Assembly: GCA_007026445.1 (NCBI GenBank)
Contig: VDMD01000002.1
Location: forward strand, 2,170,001 to 2,234,000
Source: Schizophyllum amplum
Lineage: Eukaryota > Basidiomycota > Agaricomycetes > Agaricales > Schizophyllaceae
Direction of reading: 5' to 3'
DNA: 64,000 nucleotides
Each line of letters begins with the position of its first letter. Position 1 is the first letter of the stretch. Shown piece after piece: positions 47,843 to 58,203 of this stretch. The notes beneath the pieces are model-generated. The model did not search any database. It saw only the letters and a program-made list of their open reading frames with translations, and was not told where the DNA came from. The position numbers were made by a program, and so were the translations under genes.

Positions 47843-48850
47843 ATGTTTCGCGTCGAGGACAAGCGCCTCACGCTGCCCGACGGCCGTACGCTCGCCTACG
47901 CGGACACCGGCAACACCTCCAGCAACATCCTTGTCCTCTTCCTCCACGGCGCCTTCGCAGTCGGCGACGCGTCAAAGGCGCCCGCAGCGCTCATCGAGCA
48001 CCACGCGCACTTCGTCGCGCCCTCGCTTCCCGGCTGGGGCCAGTCCTCCCCCGTGCCCCGCGCCACAGCCTACGCCGCCACCCTCGCGCGCGACATGCAT
48101 GCGCTCATCACCCACCTTCATCCAGACACTGCCCGCCTCCGCCTGGTCATATGCGGCCACGGTATCGGCAGCATATCCGCGCAGATCCTATATGGCGCAC
48201 CCCAGGCTGATTTCCCCCTCCGTGCCGCGCTCGCGCGCCTCGTCCTCGTGTCGCCTTTCTCCCCGCCGCACGCCCACCGCGAGTATGCACGGCACCTCTC
48301 GCGAGGACAGTACATGCTGCTCGGGCCACCCGCGCGCCTCCTGCCCTGCGTCCCTGCCCGCTTCGCGCATCTCTCACTCGCACCGCGGCTGCGCACTCCG
48401 CCACGCCGCGAGGCCCTCGTGCGCAGCTACCTCGTCGACGCTGCACTAGCGGGCGACGAGCACGGCGCATTCGAGCGCTGGTGCGAGAAGCAGGAGCTGC
48501 GCGACGGGCAGCTCGAGCGCGATCTTGCCGCGAATGCCGCGCTGAGCGTCGCAAAGACTTGGCGCGGCTTCTTCGACCTGCCCACAGTATACCACAGCGG
48601 CTGGGGAGGGTACACCCCCGACGGCGGCGACCGCGCCAAGTGCGGCGTCATCATCGTCGCCGCGACCACCGACGAGTGGGTGCCATGTCAGCATGCCGAG
48701 TGGTTGGCGAAGAACGTTGAGAACGCATCGCTCATCACGCTCAGTGGCAGCCATCTTTCTGTGCTCTTCCACATGAACGACGTCTGGAACGAGATCTTGC
48801 GCGACGAGCTCACGCTTCAATCTGAAACTACGCATGATCCAAGCATTTGA
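47843..48850 (+). CDS. Alpha/beta-hydrolase-fold protein lacking the nucleophile serine
   Basis: Single exon, 335 residues, complete. It follows the canonical order: LPDGRTLAYADTG, LVLFLHGAFAVGD (HG oxyanion region), VAPSLPGWGQSSP, then the nucleophile elbow, a lid region of Arg/Ala-rich helices, VIIVAATTDEWVPCQHAEWL (Asp of the triad) and LITLSGSHLSVLFH (His of the triad). At the elbow the sequence is ICGHGIGSISAQ, so the usual G-x-S-x-G reads G-H-G-I-G: Gly replaces the catalytic Ser. The rest of the fold is well kept, which suggests selection for a non-hydrolytic or altered role rather than decay. Very GC-rich in codon third positions. Confidence 0.85.
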   Translation: MFRVEDKRLTLPDGRTLAYADTGNTSSNILVLFLHGAFAVGDASKAPAALIEHHAHFVAPSLPGWGQSSPVPRATAYAATLARDMHALITHLHPDTARLRLVICGHGIGSISAQILYGAPQADFPLRAALARLVLVSPFSPPHAHREYARHLSRGQYMLLGPPARLLPCVPARFAHLSLAPRLRTPPRREALVRSYLVDAALAGDEHGAFERWCEKQELRDGQLERDLAANAALSVAKTWRGFFDLPTVYHSGWGGYTPDGGDRAKCGVIIVAATTDEWVPCQHAEWLAKNVENASLITLSGSHLSVLFHMNDVWNEILRDELTLQSETTHDPSI

Positions 48851-49220
48851 CGCATCACTAAAGCACTTGACGCGCGACTGAAGAACTTGTCAGACTCGGA
48901 CGCTGGTTGTTCGGTCGAAGTCACCCCTGGGACTTGGTTACATACATTTATGACTTCGAGACTAATTCAAAGCTATCACCAGCCATAGGCAGGCGAAACA
49001 GGCCATGTATTTGTAGATACACAAAACTAGTATTCAAGTTTGACAGGACGAGAGGAAAGAAAAGAGACGATGGGACAAATCACAGGGCATATCAATGAAG
49101 ATGAGAAAAAAATGAAATACATCGAAGATAGGCACGGCATGACAAAACGGTGAAGAAACAAAACGGTGAGAAGAACACGGAACATGTAATGAAGGGAAGC
49201 AATTGGGAATGGAATACAGC
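48851..49220. other. Convergent 3' region
   Basis: The hydrolase gene and cdt1 converge here. AT-rich, non-coding in appearance. Confidence 0.5.
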
Positions 49221-51170
49221 CTAATCCTGGAGGTCAAGCTCCCGCCGAATGATCTCGCGCACCTCGCGAAGACCGCCAGTCTCCTTCTTCACCCTCCTCG
49301 GGCTGCGGTTGACAAGCTCCGTGAGACTATCGAGCTTGCTCGGGCTCGGCGGCGCCCGCGCACGTTTCGAGGGACTCGCTTCTGCGACTGCAGCCGCGAA
49401 CCCCGCCGGCGTGCTATTGCTCCCCGACGACACCGTCGACGGCATCTCCAGCCAGTCCTCCCCCGCAATGTTCAGCGGCTTCAGGAAGAAGGGGCACAGG
49501 CTCGTGAGCATCTCCAGCGACTCGTTCGCTTCCGCGAGCGAGATGGGCACGGGCGATGACTTGATGACGGCCTGCGCGACCTCAGAGGTTGGCAAAGTGC
49601 GCCGCTTGCGAGCTGTCGGGGTCGACGTGCTGCTGCTTGACGGTGGCGTGGAGAAGAACCTGGTAACCCGTGTCAGACGGTCCTCGTGATAGGAAGAGGA
49701 AGCAAACATACATCCAAACGCTCTCAGCAACACCGCCCAGGCGGCCGAGAAGACAACGACGACGCATCTCCTCCTGACCCATCTTGAGCATTTGGTCGCG
49801 ACTCATCCGGCTACCTGGGACTTCCTTCATTGGGGTCTTGCTAGGTGTGGTTGTCAGGGACTTCTGGCGAATTCGCTCGTAGAGGGCCTGACGACGAGAA
49901 GTAGTGGGTGTCTGAGGCACCGTGTCCGCATCAGCACCTCGCTGGTGCCTCGGTGTCGACGGCTCTGGCGTGTTGACGGACGACATAGAGGACCGCGGGG
50001 TCCGCACAGGTGTAATGAGGGTGTCCTCGTCGACGGGTTGGTGATGCCGCGGTGTTTGGGGGAAGACAATTGAATCCTTAGTAGGAGAGCTCGGGAACAC
50101 CATCGTATTCTTGGATTTAGTAGGGGAAGTCGAGGGGAAAGCCATAGTTCTCATCGCCGTCGGTGTCTTCATCGGGGACATGGGGAAGGGAACAGCAAAG
50201 TCACGAAGAGCTCGCTTAGAAGGAGATTTCGATGGCGAAGTCGGAGACGACGGAGGTTGAGGGGTATGCGAAGTGCCTTTGGGCGACGCCGAGGCCAGCA
50301 ATTTGGTCAGGTTCGACATCTTTGATGCAGTGTCCAGCGAAGGGAGTTCCGCTACGGGCACCTTGGGCATCGGGGATTGTTCCTTGTGTAGCTAGAAGGG
50401 TATTTTGTCAACGAGCTAAGTCAGAGGCTAACAATTTCACTCACCTCGACCCAACGGTCAAGCTTCTGGCGAAATTCTTTGCGTCGGCTTTCCGCGGCGC
50501 TCGTCCACCGCGCCACAGCAGCCATCCCGCCACCCATGTCCTTGTCAATGTCCATCTCCACCTCGATACCAATGCCGTAGGCCGGTACGCGTTTGCCCTC
50601 GACCTTGTGCGTCGCTGGGCTCACAACAATCCCCATCGCCCCCCGCGTCCAGTCCTTGGCTTTGGACGCGGATGGCGACGGGGCTGTTGACTCAAGGAAG
50701 GGATTGTCGTCATCTGCGGCGTCCTTCGGCAGCTCTTTCCCATCCCATTCCCAGAGCCAGCACAACCGCTTAAGGTCGTTGAGATCGAACTGGGTAGTCA
50801 TACCCGTGTACGTGTTCAGCGAGAAGTGGTTGAGCACATTCCGCACAATGCCCGTGTCCGAGGACGGGGAGACGGCGCAGGTAGCGAGCGCGTGCGAGAG
50901 CGCATGCAGCAGGCTGTTCTGGATGGTATAGAGGCGCGACAGATGCGCGGGGAGCGGCTTGGGATCGGGCTTCCCGCCTTTACGCGAGACGGTCGCGGGT
51001 GGCGTGGGCGGACTGACAAGAGATGCGAATGTCAGTATAGTTGCATCATGCAATGGCGGGGCCACGTACGCGAGCCTGAGCTTTTTGGGTGTCGCCGTGT
51101 TGTCGTCGAAGTCTGGAGGGCAGCGCTTCTTCCTGGGCGAGACCTGGAGGGAGGTGTATAGGTCCGCCAT
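49221..51170 (-). CDS. cdt1: Replication licensing factor Cdt1
   Basis: Cdt1 loads the MCM helicase at origins in G1. The start at 51170 gives [20 protein letters not shown]. After an intron comes the winged-helix block: [58 protein letters not shown] and [11 protein letters not shown]. The middle is rich in S/T-P sites ([30 protein letters not shown]), as expected for CDK control. The C-terminal winged helix has [27 protein letters not shown], then [20 protein letters not shown] and a basic end ([18 protein letters not shown]). The end ELDLQD precedes the stop at 49221. The N-terminal LQVSPRKKR resembles a degenerate PIP-degron region (weak). Confidence 0.85.
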
Positions 51171-51961
51171 ATTCAGAGAAGAGTAGTTGACGCGTCTAAC
51201 ACGCGAGAACAGTGGCGACAACGACGAGCACGACGACGACGACGACGACGAGCAAAGGACGGGTCGCGGCGTCGAACACAATGAACATGCGGGTCATCGG
51301 CCCGGGGTTATCATGCATTAAAACACGTGGCCCATGTCGATGCATCGTGCGACAGATTTTTTTGAAGTCCCGCTCCGGTTCTGCTCTGCCCTCCAAAGCC
51401 TACAGACGCCTGCCTCCCTGCTGTCCTTAGCCTACTTTCTATCGCAATGACAGGGAAATGATTTTGTTTTGCCGGATCGAATCCTCTGTTGTCCAGCCGC
51501 CGGCGCTCCTCGACAGCCGTAGCTTCGAACCAGCTATTCATCTCGAATTCGAAGGTACGCGCCACAGGTCGTCGGACACGTCCAGGACATGTACTTCTAT
51601 GTTTTGGAGACCGCCCTACTGTACGTGAGGACGCAAGATAACCCTCTCTCACACTTGCACTTGCAACGCAACGTCTACCCAGACGTTGACACTCTCGCCG
51701 GAGGTCAATTCTCTACAGCACCTTTAGCGAGCTTGACAACATGATAGTCTGCCATTGCCGCAGACTCGTCTTTGTGCGACTTCGCAGAATGAAACCAGCT
51801 GCCATCTTCAACGAGGCGGACGCGTGTTCGTCAGGGCAGGTGCCAGACCTTCGACGGCCACGAGGGTCGCTGCACCCTGCAGCCCTGCATGCATGAGGCG
51901 TTCTCTTTAAGAGACCAGCGGTCGCGTCTCCGCCATTCACATCCCGGTAACGACGCTCACG
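51171..51961. other. Divergent promoter region of cdt1 and CCCH copy D
   Basis: It contains a trinucleotide run near the cdt1 end (separate entry) and, close to copy D, the family's core element (gcatgaggcgttctctttaa, about 51892-51911). A plus frame at 51212-51430 follows the microsatellite and is not called. Confidence 0.55.
51213..51257. repeat. Imperfect (CGA)n trinucleotide microsatellite
   Basis: About fifteen CGA-type triplets with interruptions (aac, gag, cac), 43 bp upstream of the cdt1 start codon, probably in its 5' untranslated region. Confidence 0.8.
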
Positions 51962-53951
51962 ATGGCTGAGAACGTACCACGCCCCTCCTCTCCGTTTGAG
52001 AGATTGTACGTTCCCTTCATAGATCTGCCTCGATCGTACTGATTCCATCGTCAGCGACAAATTGGTTGCCTCCTTGAGAGGTGCGTCCTTGTTGCAACAT
52101 GCATTGCCTATCGAAATATCTGACGCCGGTGCCACAGATGAGTTTGACAAATCTAACAAAGCGGTCAATACGCGCGACGGAGAGATTGAAAAGCTGCGGA
52201 GCGAGTTCGATCTGTATAAGAATGCGTACACCGCTGTAGACGCCCAGCTCGCGATTTATCGCAGAGCCAAAGAAGAGGCCGAGGCACAGAGAGACAATGC
52301 CCTGCGGTCTGCGAACGAGGTCAGACGAGAAATGGAAGAGGCGAAGCGCGCTGGCGACCTCAGCACTCAGCCCAAGGTATGTCCTTGACTATATTCTGAT
52401 AGGTAATTGCTCTGATCCTTATTGTTGCAGGGCCATCGTGTTCTCGTATTGCTCGACGGGGACGGCGCGATATTCAACAATGATCTTATCACCAGAGGAC
52501 AAGAGGGTGGACATGCTGCTGCACAGCGCCTCCTCGAGTCCATCACCTCCCACCTCGAAGACACCCTCGGCTCTGCCGATTACCAAGTCTGGGTACATAT
52601 ATTCTTCAACAAGCGCGGTCTCACCGACACCTTCGGGCGTGCCGGACTTCTGCAAGTCAAGGCGAAGTTTGACGATTTCGTCCTCGGCTTCAACCAGTCT
52701 GCCGAGCGCTTCATGATGCTCGATGTTGGAAGTACAAAGGAGGCCGCTGACGCTAAGATCAGAGGTGAGTACTAGCATCCATTATCATGCTCCCCTTCCG
52801 GTGGCTAAATGATTCTTCTAGTCCTCTTGGAAGACGAAATCCGTATGCCGCATACCGTCAGAATTTATTTTGCAGGTACGCAACGCGCTACCATTGCCAG
52901 TATGGTGGAGCTGAACATGGTCATTCCCTCCAGGCTGTCATGATAATGGATACGTTAACACGCTGCGCTCCCTCATCACGGCTGGTCACAAGGCCAAGCT
53001 AGTTCTGCTCCGCGGCTATTCCGACATGGCCGCAGGCATCACCGAGCTAAACCTCCCTGACTACACTGTACCCGAATTATTCAGAACCTCGAAGATTGTT
53101 ATTCCTTCGCGGAAGTCGCTCTCCCAGCCGCCGACGGAGGATCTTCCTGCGGCTGCCGTCACCGTCGCCACCCCCGATCGCGAGCCTAGCGCCGCCGCCG
53201 TTGCGAGCGGCGCTTCCACGACCACGCCTGCTGCGCCGCGCGCGCCATCGCCCGAGACCGCCACCAATCGCCCCGTGGCCGCCGTGAAGGCGAACACGAG
53301 TTATTCCTCTGTCGCGACGCTTTTGCAGCAGCGTCGCGGCTCGTTCGTGCGCACGACCTCTCCTGAGCGCGAGGACCAACGTTCAGACCGGAGCTCGTCG
53401 CCGTCATGGAGCACGGCCATTCAGAAGAAGAAGCTTGATCGTCGTGTTGTGAGTTTAGGTTGAGTCCTGTCGCAAGGACGCCGCGCTGACACGTTCCCAC
53501 AGCCCCTCTCAAAGAGTATGCGTTGAACTTCTCGCATCCAATAGAGATACTCATCGATCGTGATCGTCGCAGATACCCCGCCGCCCTGCACGCTCTTCTA
53601 CCTGGCTGAGTGCAAGTTCGGCGACAACTGCAAATACGGGCACCACTACGAGGTCACCGCAGAAGATATTGAAGAAATTCGCCAGAACGCGAAGAAGGGT
53701 CCTTGCCCCAGCGTTAATAAAGGTACGCGGTACTGATGTAGGCCAATGATTGACACCCAACCTGCTGCCAGACGTGGAGTGCACCTGGGGCGACAGCTGC
53801 TGCTACGGACACGTGTGCCCTGGAGGCCCTCGCTGCTCGTTCTATAAGCAGGGGACGTGCAAATTCATCGGAGGCGAGTAATGTGCCCAGACCTCCCCCA
53901 GCATAGAAACTGATGCACGCTTCAGCCGACATGCACAAGGCCCCGAGGTGA
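51962..53951 (+). CDS. CCCH/NYN-like family, copy D (complete)
   Basis: Same plan as copy A. The leader MAENVPRPSSPFER is spliced to FDKLVASLRDEFDKSNKA, then the coiled coil (IEKLRSEFDLYKNAYTAVDA). The NYN-like domain follows (RVLVLLDGDGAIFNNDLI, FMMLDVGSTKEAADAKIR, VRIYFAG, CHDNGYVNTLRSLITAG, VLLRGYSDMAAGITELNLPD). A Ala/Pro/Ser-rich linker leads to three Cys/His clusters: CTLFYLAECKFGDNCKYGH, C-x8-CTWGDSCCYGH and CPGGPRC...CKFIGADMH. Without the last intron the frame stops at 53879-53881 (GGE stop). Splicing a 52-nt GC-AG intron (53874-53925) instead adds ADMHKAPR and so supplies the conserved last His. I favour the spliced form. Confidence 0.83.
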
Positions 53952-54557
53952 ATTGTGGCTGATACAGCAATGCTCGATGTACGATGTCATGTTCTACGCC
54001 TCTGTTCAATGTGTTGCCATTTGTACGCTGTTTTATGAGTTCCTCTTCCCTAATTTATCACCATGCATGGTTTGTGCGGCGCGCGTCGAGGACTTGTGGT
54101 AGTCAGACGACCGTTCAACAGCCGCATTGCTCGGGTGCAGAAGCTTACAGGCGCCGAGCGATGGTCCGGCCCAATTTTCTCAAGGCCAGGCAATCAAGAC
54201 CGCGGTCGCCGGTGCAGTAGCAGAAGATCGTGAGATCGCCGCGCAGACGGTGATGAACCAGGTGATGGGCGCGGAAGGCCTGATGATATCTTTGACCAGG
54301 ACACTGCCCTTGAAGCTTGAGATTAAGAGACAGGTCAAGGCTCTGGTTCGGCTCACACTCTGTTGTCCGCGCCTGCTGCTGGTAACGTTCCGGACTATAT
54401 CACGGAGTTTTCCATTTGGATGTAGACCTGCCCGGACTAGCAGCGGGAGAAGCAGTTCATTTTCGAACGCGTAACGTCAGCCTCTTTAAAGTCGACGCAC
54501 GGCCGCTAGTTCATTGTCCGCTCCTTGCTTCCCACCCCCATCCCCGTCCCCGCAGCC
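53952..54557. other. Gap between copies D and E
   Basis: An open stretch at 54127-54474 has no similarity to the family and is not called. A ctctttaaag element at about 54482 lies 75 bp before the ATG of E, at the place of the family's core element. Confidence 0.5.
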
Positions 54558-56368
54558 ATGGCCAGCGTCGACGCGATTCAGGCGACCCACCGTGCATGGT
54601 GAGTAGGCCGGATCCCGGGGACATGTGGCGAAGGAGCTAACCCGAGTTGGTAACAAAAGGGACGACGCGTTCGCGCGCATCTTGTGTTCGTCCCCCCACC
54701 ACCTCTCGCGACGTCCCACCCTTCTGACCCCCTCGCGCAGCCCTGTCAAGCTCGACATACAAACAGAATGTCGAATTGACGAATCGCGTCGCGGATCTCG
54801 AGTTGGAGGTTGCTCTGTGGAAGCAGGCCCATAGCGCCGCGCTCGAGACAGCCCAGCGCGATTCCAAAGCACATAACGTGCAGATCGCGACACTGAACCG
54901 CCAGATATCGAGCCAGAGCATTTTCCAGGTATGCTCGATCGCGTCGTTTGCTTCCGTTTTGTGGCCATGACGCTGACGCGGAAGTAGACGCCGCAAGCCT
55001 GCCCCCTAATATTCTGTGTCATCAACGGGGACACGAACATATTCGCCCCCTCTTTTCTCGCGCGCGGCCAGGAGGGTGGTCGCGCCGTTGCGCAGGAGCT
55101 CACCAAGCGCATCGCCGAAAATCTGTCAGGCCAAGACATCCACTATTTCACGCGTCTTTCCTTCTGGACCATTCTGTACGTGGACAAGAGGAACCTCCTG
55201 CAGACGGTCACAGATCGTACCATTTGCACGTCCGAGCAGCTCGACGGCTTCCTCCTCGTGCGTCGAGTCCCCGCTTACCTATCGGCTGCGGCTTGACACG
55301 TATCCAGGGCTTCTCCCAATCGTCCTACCGTTTCTCGGTAGTGGAGACCACTGACTCCGAGAATGCCCCCAGGATCAACGGTACGTGTTGTCGCGATTCG
55401 ACGGAGTGCAAATTGACGGCACATCAGAGTTCCTGAAGACCTTCCTGTGTCTTCCGCAGACGCTGCGCGTCTTTTTTGGCGGTGCGTTCTCGCCACTCAT
55501 TTGATACGCCTTCCCTAAACTTTTGCTACTACAGCTGGCAGAGATTTGGGGCGCTACGCGTCGCTCATCTCGGACCTCGAGCGGGAGCAATTGTTGGGCA
55601 AGGTTACCCTTCTCCGTGGCTCGAACGACGCCAACGTCGATGATTCCCTACTCGTGCCGACATTAACAACCGACATACTGATCGCTGAGGACGCCTCTCT
55701 GGTAATCAAGCGCCCGAGCCCGCTCGCCGTGAGCGGGACGCGGTACATATCCAACGGTGGGCTCATAAGCCCCCAGTCCCCACCCAAGCCTGCGCAAGGG
55801 CGGCTCATCGACCCCACGCTGGTACGTATGATGCTCCAGCGTTGGACGACACATGTAACGTACGCATTGCAGCCACTGCACAAGCAGAACCCTCCGCCGT
55901 GCAATGAGCACTACCTCATGACCTGCACGAAAGGGGTGAGCAATGCCAAAGTGATCCACACTCATACGGAAGCTGACAGGTGTCTTTTTCGCAGCCTGGC
56001 GTGTGCAAGTATGGACACGACTACGTTCTCACGCAAGATCAGCTTGCGTCTCTGGCGGCTAACGCCAAAAAGGCACCGTGCAACTGGCTTAAAAACGGTA
56101 AGCAATTCTCTCGATACGACGCACATTCGCTAGATGAGTCGCCAGGCGTCCAGTGCCCTTTCGGCGATAAGTGCTGCTGGGGGCATGTGTGCCCAAATGG
56201 ACCGTCCTGCTTCCATCTCGGGAAGGGCAAATGCTGGTTTAAGGGCGGTACGTCAGCCTGCAGCATGTTCACTATCTTGTCTGATTACTTCTCGCAGAGA
56301 CCATGCACCCCCTGCTCGACCACACCTCCAACTTCGCCGCCGCGGGTGGACCGGGACCCAGCGCGTGA
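54558..56368 (+). CDS. CCCH/NYN-like family, copy E (diverged)
   Basis: The leader MASVDAIQATHRAWDDAFA is followed by the coiled coil (NRVADLELEVALWKQAHSAA). The NYN-like domain is present, but the positions conserved in A and D are changed: the first strand reads LIFCVINGDTNIFAPSFLAR (N for the first D), the central DVGSTKEAAD block reads VVETTDSENAPRI, and CHDNGY reads AGRDLGRYASLI. The fold is otherwise kept (GQEGGRAVAQELTKRI, TLRVFFGG). All three Cys/His clusters remain: CNEHYLMTC...CKYGH, C...CPFGDKCCWGH and CPNGPSC...CWFKGETMH, with the last His in the terminal exon. The end is MHPLLDHTSNFAAAGGPGPSA. It looks like a catalytically altered but RNA-binding-competent paralog. About ten exons, some boundaries uncertain. 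Confidence 0.75.
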
Positions 56369-56795
56369 TCTAGTATCTCCATATTTGTTATCATCTATCA
56401 CATTGTATATCATTGTCGGACATCCTAACGCTAGGATATGTACATGGCTTCATAAGGACATTCTTAACGGTGGTGTAGCAATTGCGCGCGCTACGATTAT
56501 TGCTTTGAACTTGCTTTACAGATGTTACATTTATTTAGAGCTTTCTTGGTGTAGGGGGCTTGATGCTCCTGTAGTAAAAAAAATGTGCAACATACAATAC
56601 CAGACCGTTCCACCTTGCCTGCGAGCGATTTGTGAAGCCCCAGACCGACGCGGAAATGGAAGCAAAACTGGTTCGTTTTTATTTCCAATGAGTCGGCAGT
56701 TTCCGACCGCCTCAATCGATCGTGGTCCGACGCGACGACGCCGCGCTCACTTGTCTTTGAACGTTGTTACTTTTCACGACTTTTATTACGCTCAC
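56369..56795. other. AT-rich intergenic
   Basis: It includes the 3' end of copy E's transcript and the RhoGDI promoter. The longest frame here is an extension of the copy E reading and is not a gene. Confidence 0.5.
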
Positions 56796-57768
56796 ATGTC
56801 TGTGAGTATGCATTGAGCTCCTTGAGATGTGGCGGCTGCTGACAAGAGACAGGCCGAAGACCAGGACGACTTCAAGCCTTCGTCCACGCCAGGTATATCA
56901 TGCTCGTCTTCAACGTGCAACGCTAGTGCTCACGAGCATACGAAATCGAGGCTACAAGCTGGGCGAGGCCAAGTCGGCTGACGAGTATGCGAAAATGGAT
57001 GCAGAGGACGAGTCCTTGGCGCGGTGGAAGGCGTCTCTGGGTATCGTACCGGGCGTCACGGGTGGCGACACGTCTGGACCCAGGGTGCGTCGCAGGTTAC
57101 ACTCACAAGCTGCAGTCCGGCTTACTCGTCCTAGGTTACGGTTCTGACGCTCGAGCTGATGTCCCCGACTCTCCCGGCGGGCAAGGCCATCTCCTTTGAT
57201 CTCAGCAACCCCGCTCGCATCGCCGACCTGAAGAAGACGCCCATCACCATCAAGGAGGGCGTCGAGTACAAGTGCGTCTCTGACATCCCGCGTTCTGAGA
57301 TGGGTCTCTGATCTCCAGCAGCGTCCGCATCCAGTTCAAGGTTAACCACTCCATCATCTCGGTGCGTTCGCCAGTACGAACAATGATGGTGCTCTGACCA
57401 TTATGCTACAGGGCGTGCGCTACATGCAGGTCGTGAAGCGTGCAGGTGTCCGAGGTGCGCCTGTTTGTGTAATCGCGTCAACGCGTGTCTGATCGCGTCG
57501 GATAGTGGACAAGATGGAACAGATGCTGGGCTCATATGGGCCACACCCTGAGGGCAAGCCATACACGAAGGACTTCGACCCGGAGGAGTCTCCCTCCGGC
57601 ATGCTTGCGCGCTCTGGAACTTACAGCGTGCGTAGTCGCGTCGTCGACGATGACGGCGAAGTCTATGCGGGTACGTCTCAAATCACGGTTCGCTTACTAT
57701 CATTATTGACGACATGTTCTCGCGTCGTAGATTGGGACTGGCAGTTTAAATTGGCCAAGGAATGGTAA
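56796..57768 (+). CDS. rdi1: Rho GDP-dissociation inhibitor
   Basis: RhoGDI extracts prenylated Rho/Cdc42 GTPases from membranes and holds them in the cytosol. The first exon is only ATG TCT, spliced to AEDQDDFKPSSTP, then GYKLGEAKSADEYAKMDAED, ESLARWKASLGI and the immunoglobulin-like domain: VLTLELMSPTLPAGKAISFD, TPITIKEGVEYK, VRIQFKVNHSIISGVRYMQV, MEQMLGSYGPHPEGKPYTKD, ESPSGMLARSGTYSVRSRVV and DWDWQFKLAKEW before the stop at 57766-57768. All family blocks are present. Six or so short introns. Confidence 0.94.
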
Positions 57769-58203
57769 TCGGATTGTCCTTTCTCGACCGTTTTCTCAGG
57801 GCTCTTGGCGGTCTTTTCGCCCTCGCGCATGCATCACTTTCGCCACGTCCGCCAAGAAATGTATACGTATCTCTGTTTTACGAAATGGATGTTCTCTCAC
57901 ATATATTGTCTCTGTGGACGATATGAAGCGCAGTTCGAAGGTTGTCTCGAAGTTCATCGGTCCTGTGATCATTCCTGGAGTGCGAATGGCAGACATTTGG
58001 CAGACATCCCAATCGACGATGAACACATGTAATGTCCTCCGTTTCGGGGATCTCATGTTGTCCACCGACGAACTGCAAGCTCCCATGCACTGAATGGGCG
58101 GTGAGTAGGTATAGGCAATGAAAGGAGATGAAGTTGAAGTGTGGTGACACGCGTGACGCCAAACGCGTGCAGTCGTTACCGCGCGTGCGCGCGAGAACGT
58201 GAC
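57769..58203. other. Intergenic, coq2 promoter
   Basis: No supported coding frame. A 96-residue minus frame at 57796-58086 has no similarity. Confidence 0.5.

Noticed and set aside
51475..51510. ggatcgaatcc-like string resembling a tRNA T-loop box
   Set aside because: No matching acceptor stem, D-arm or anticodon stem could be paired around it.
54127..54474. 115-residue plus-strand frame between copies D and E
   Set aside because: No similarity to the CCCH family or anything else, and it covers the probable promoter of copy E.
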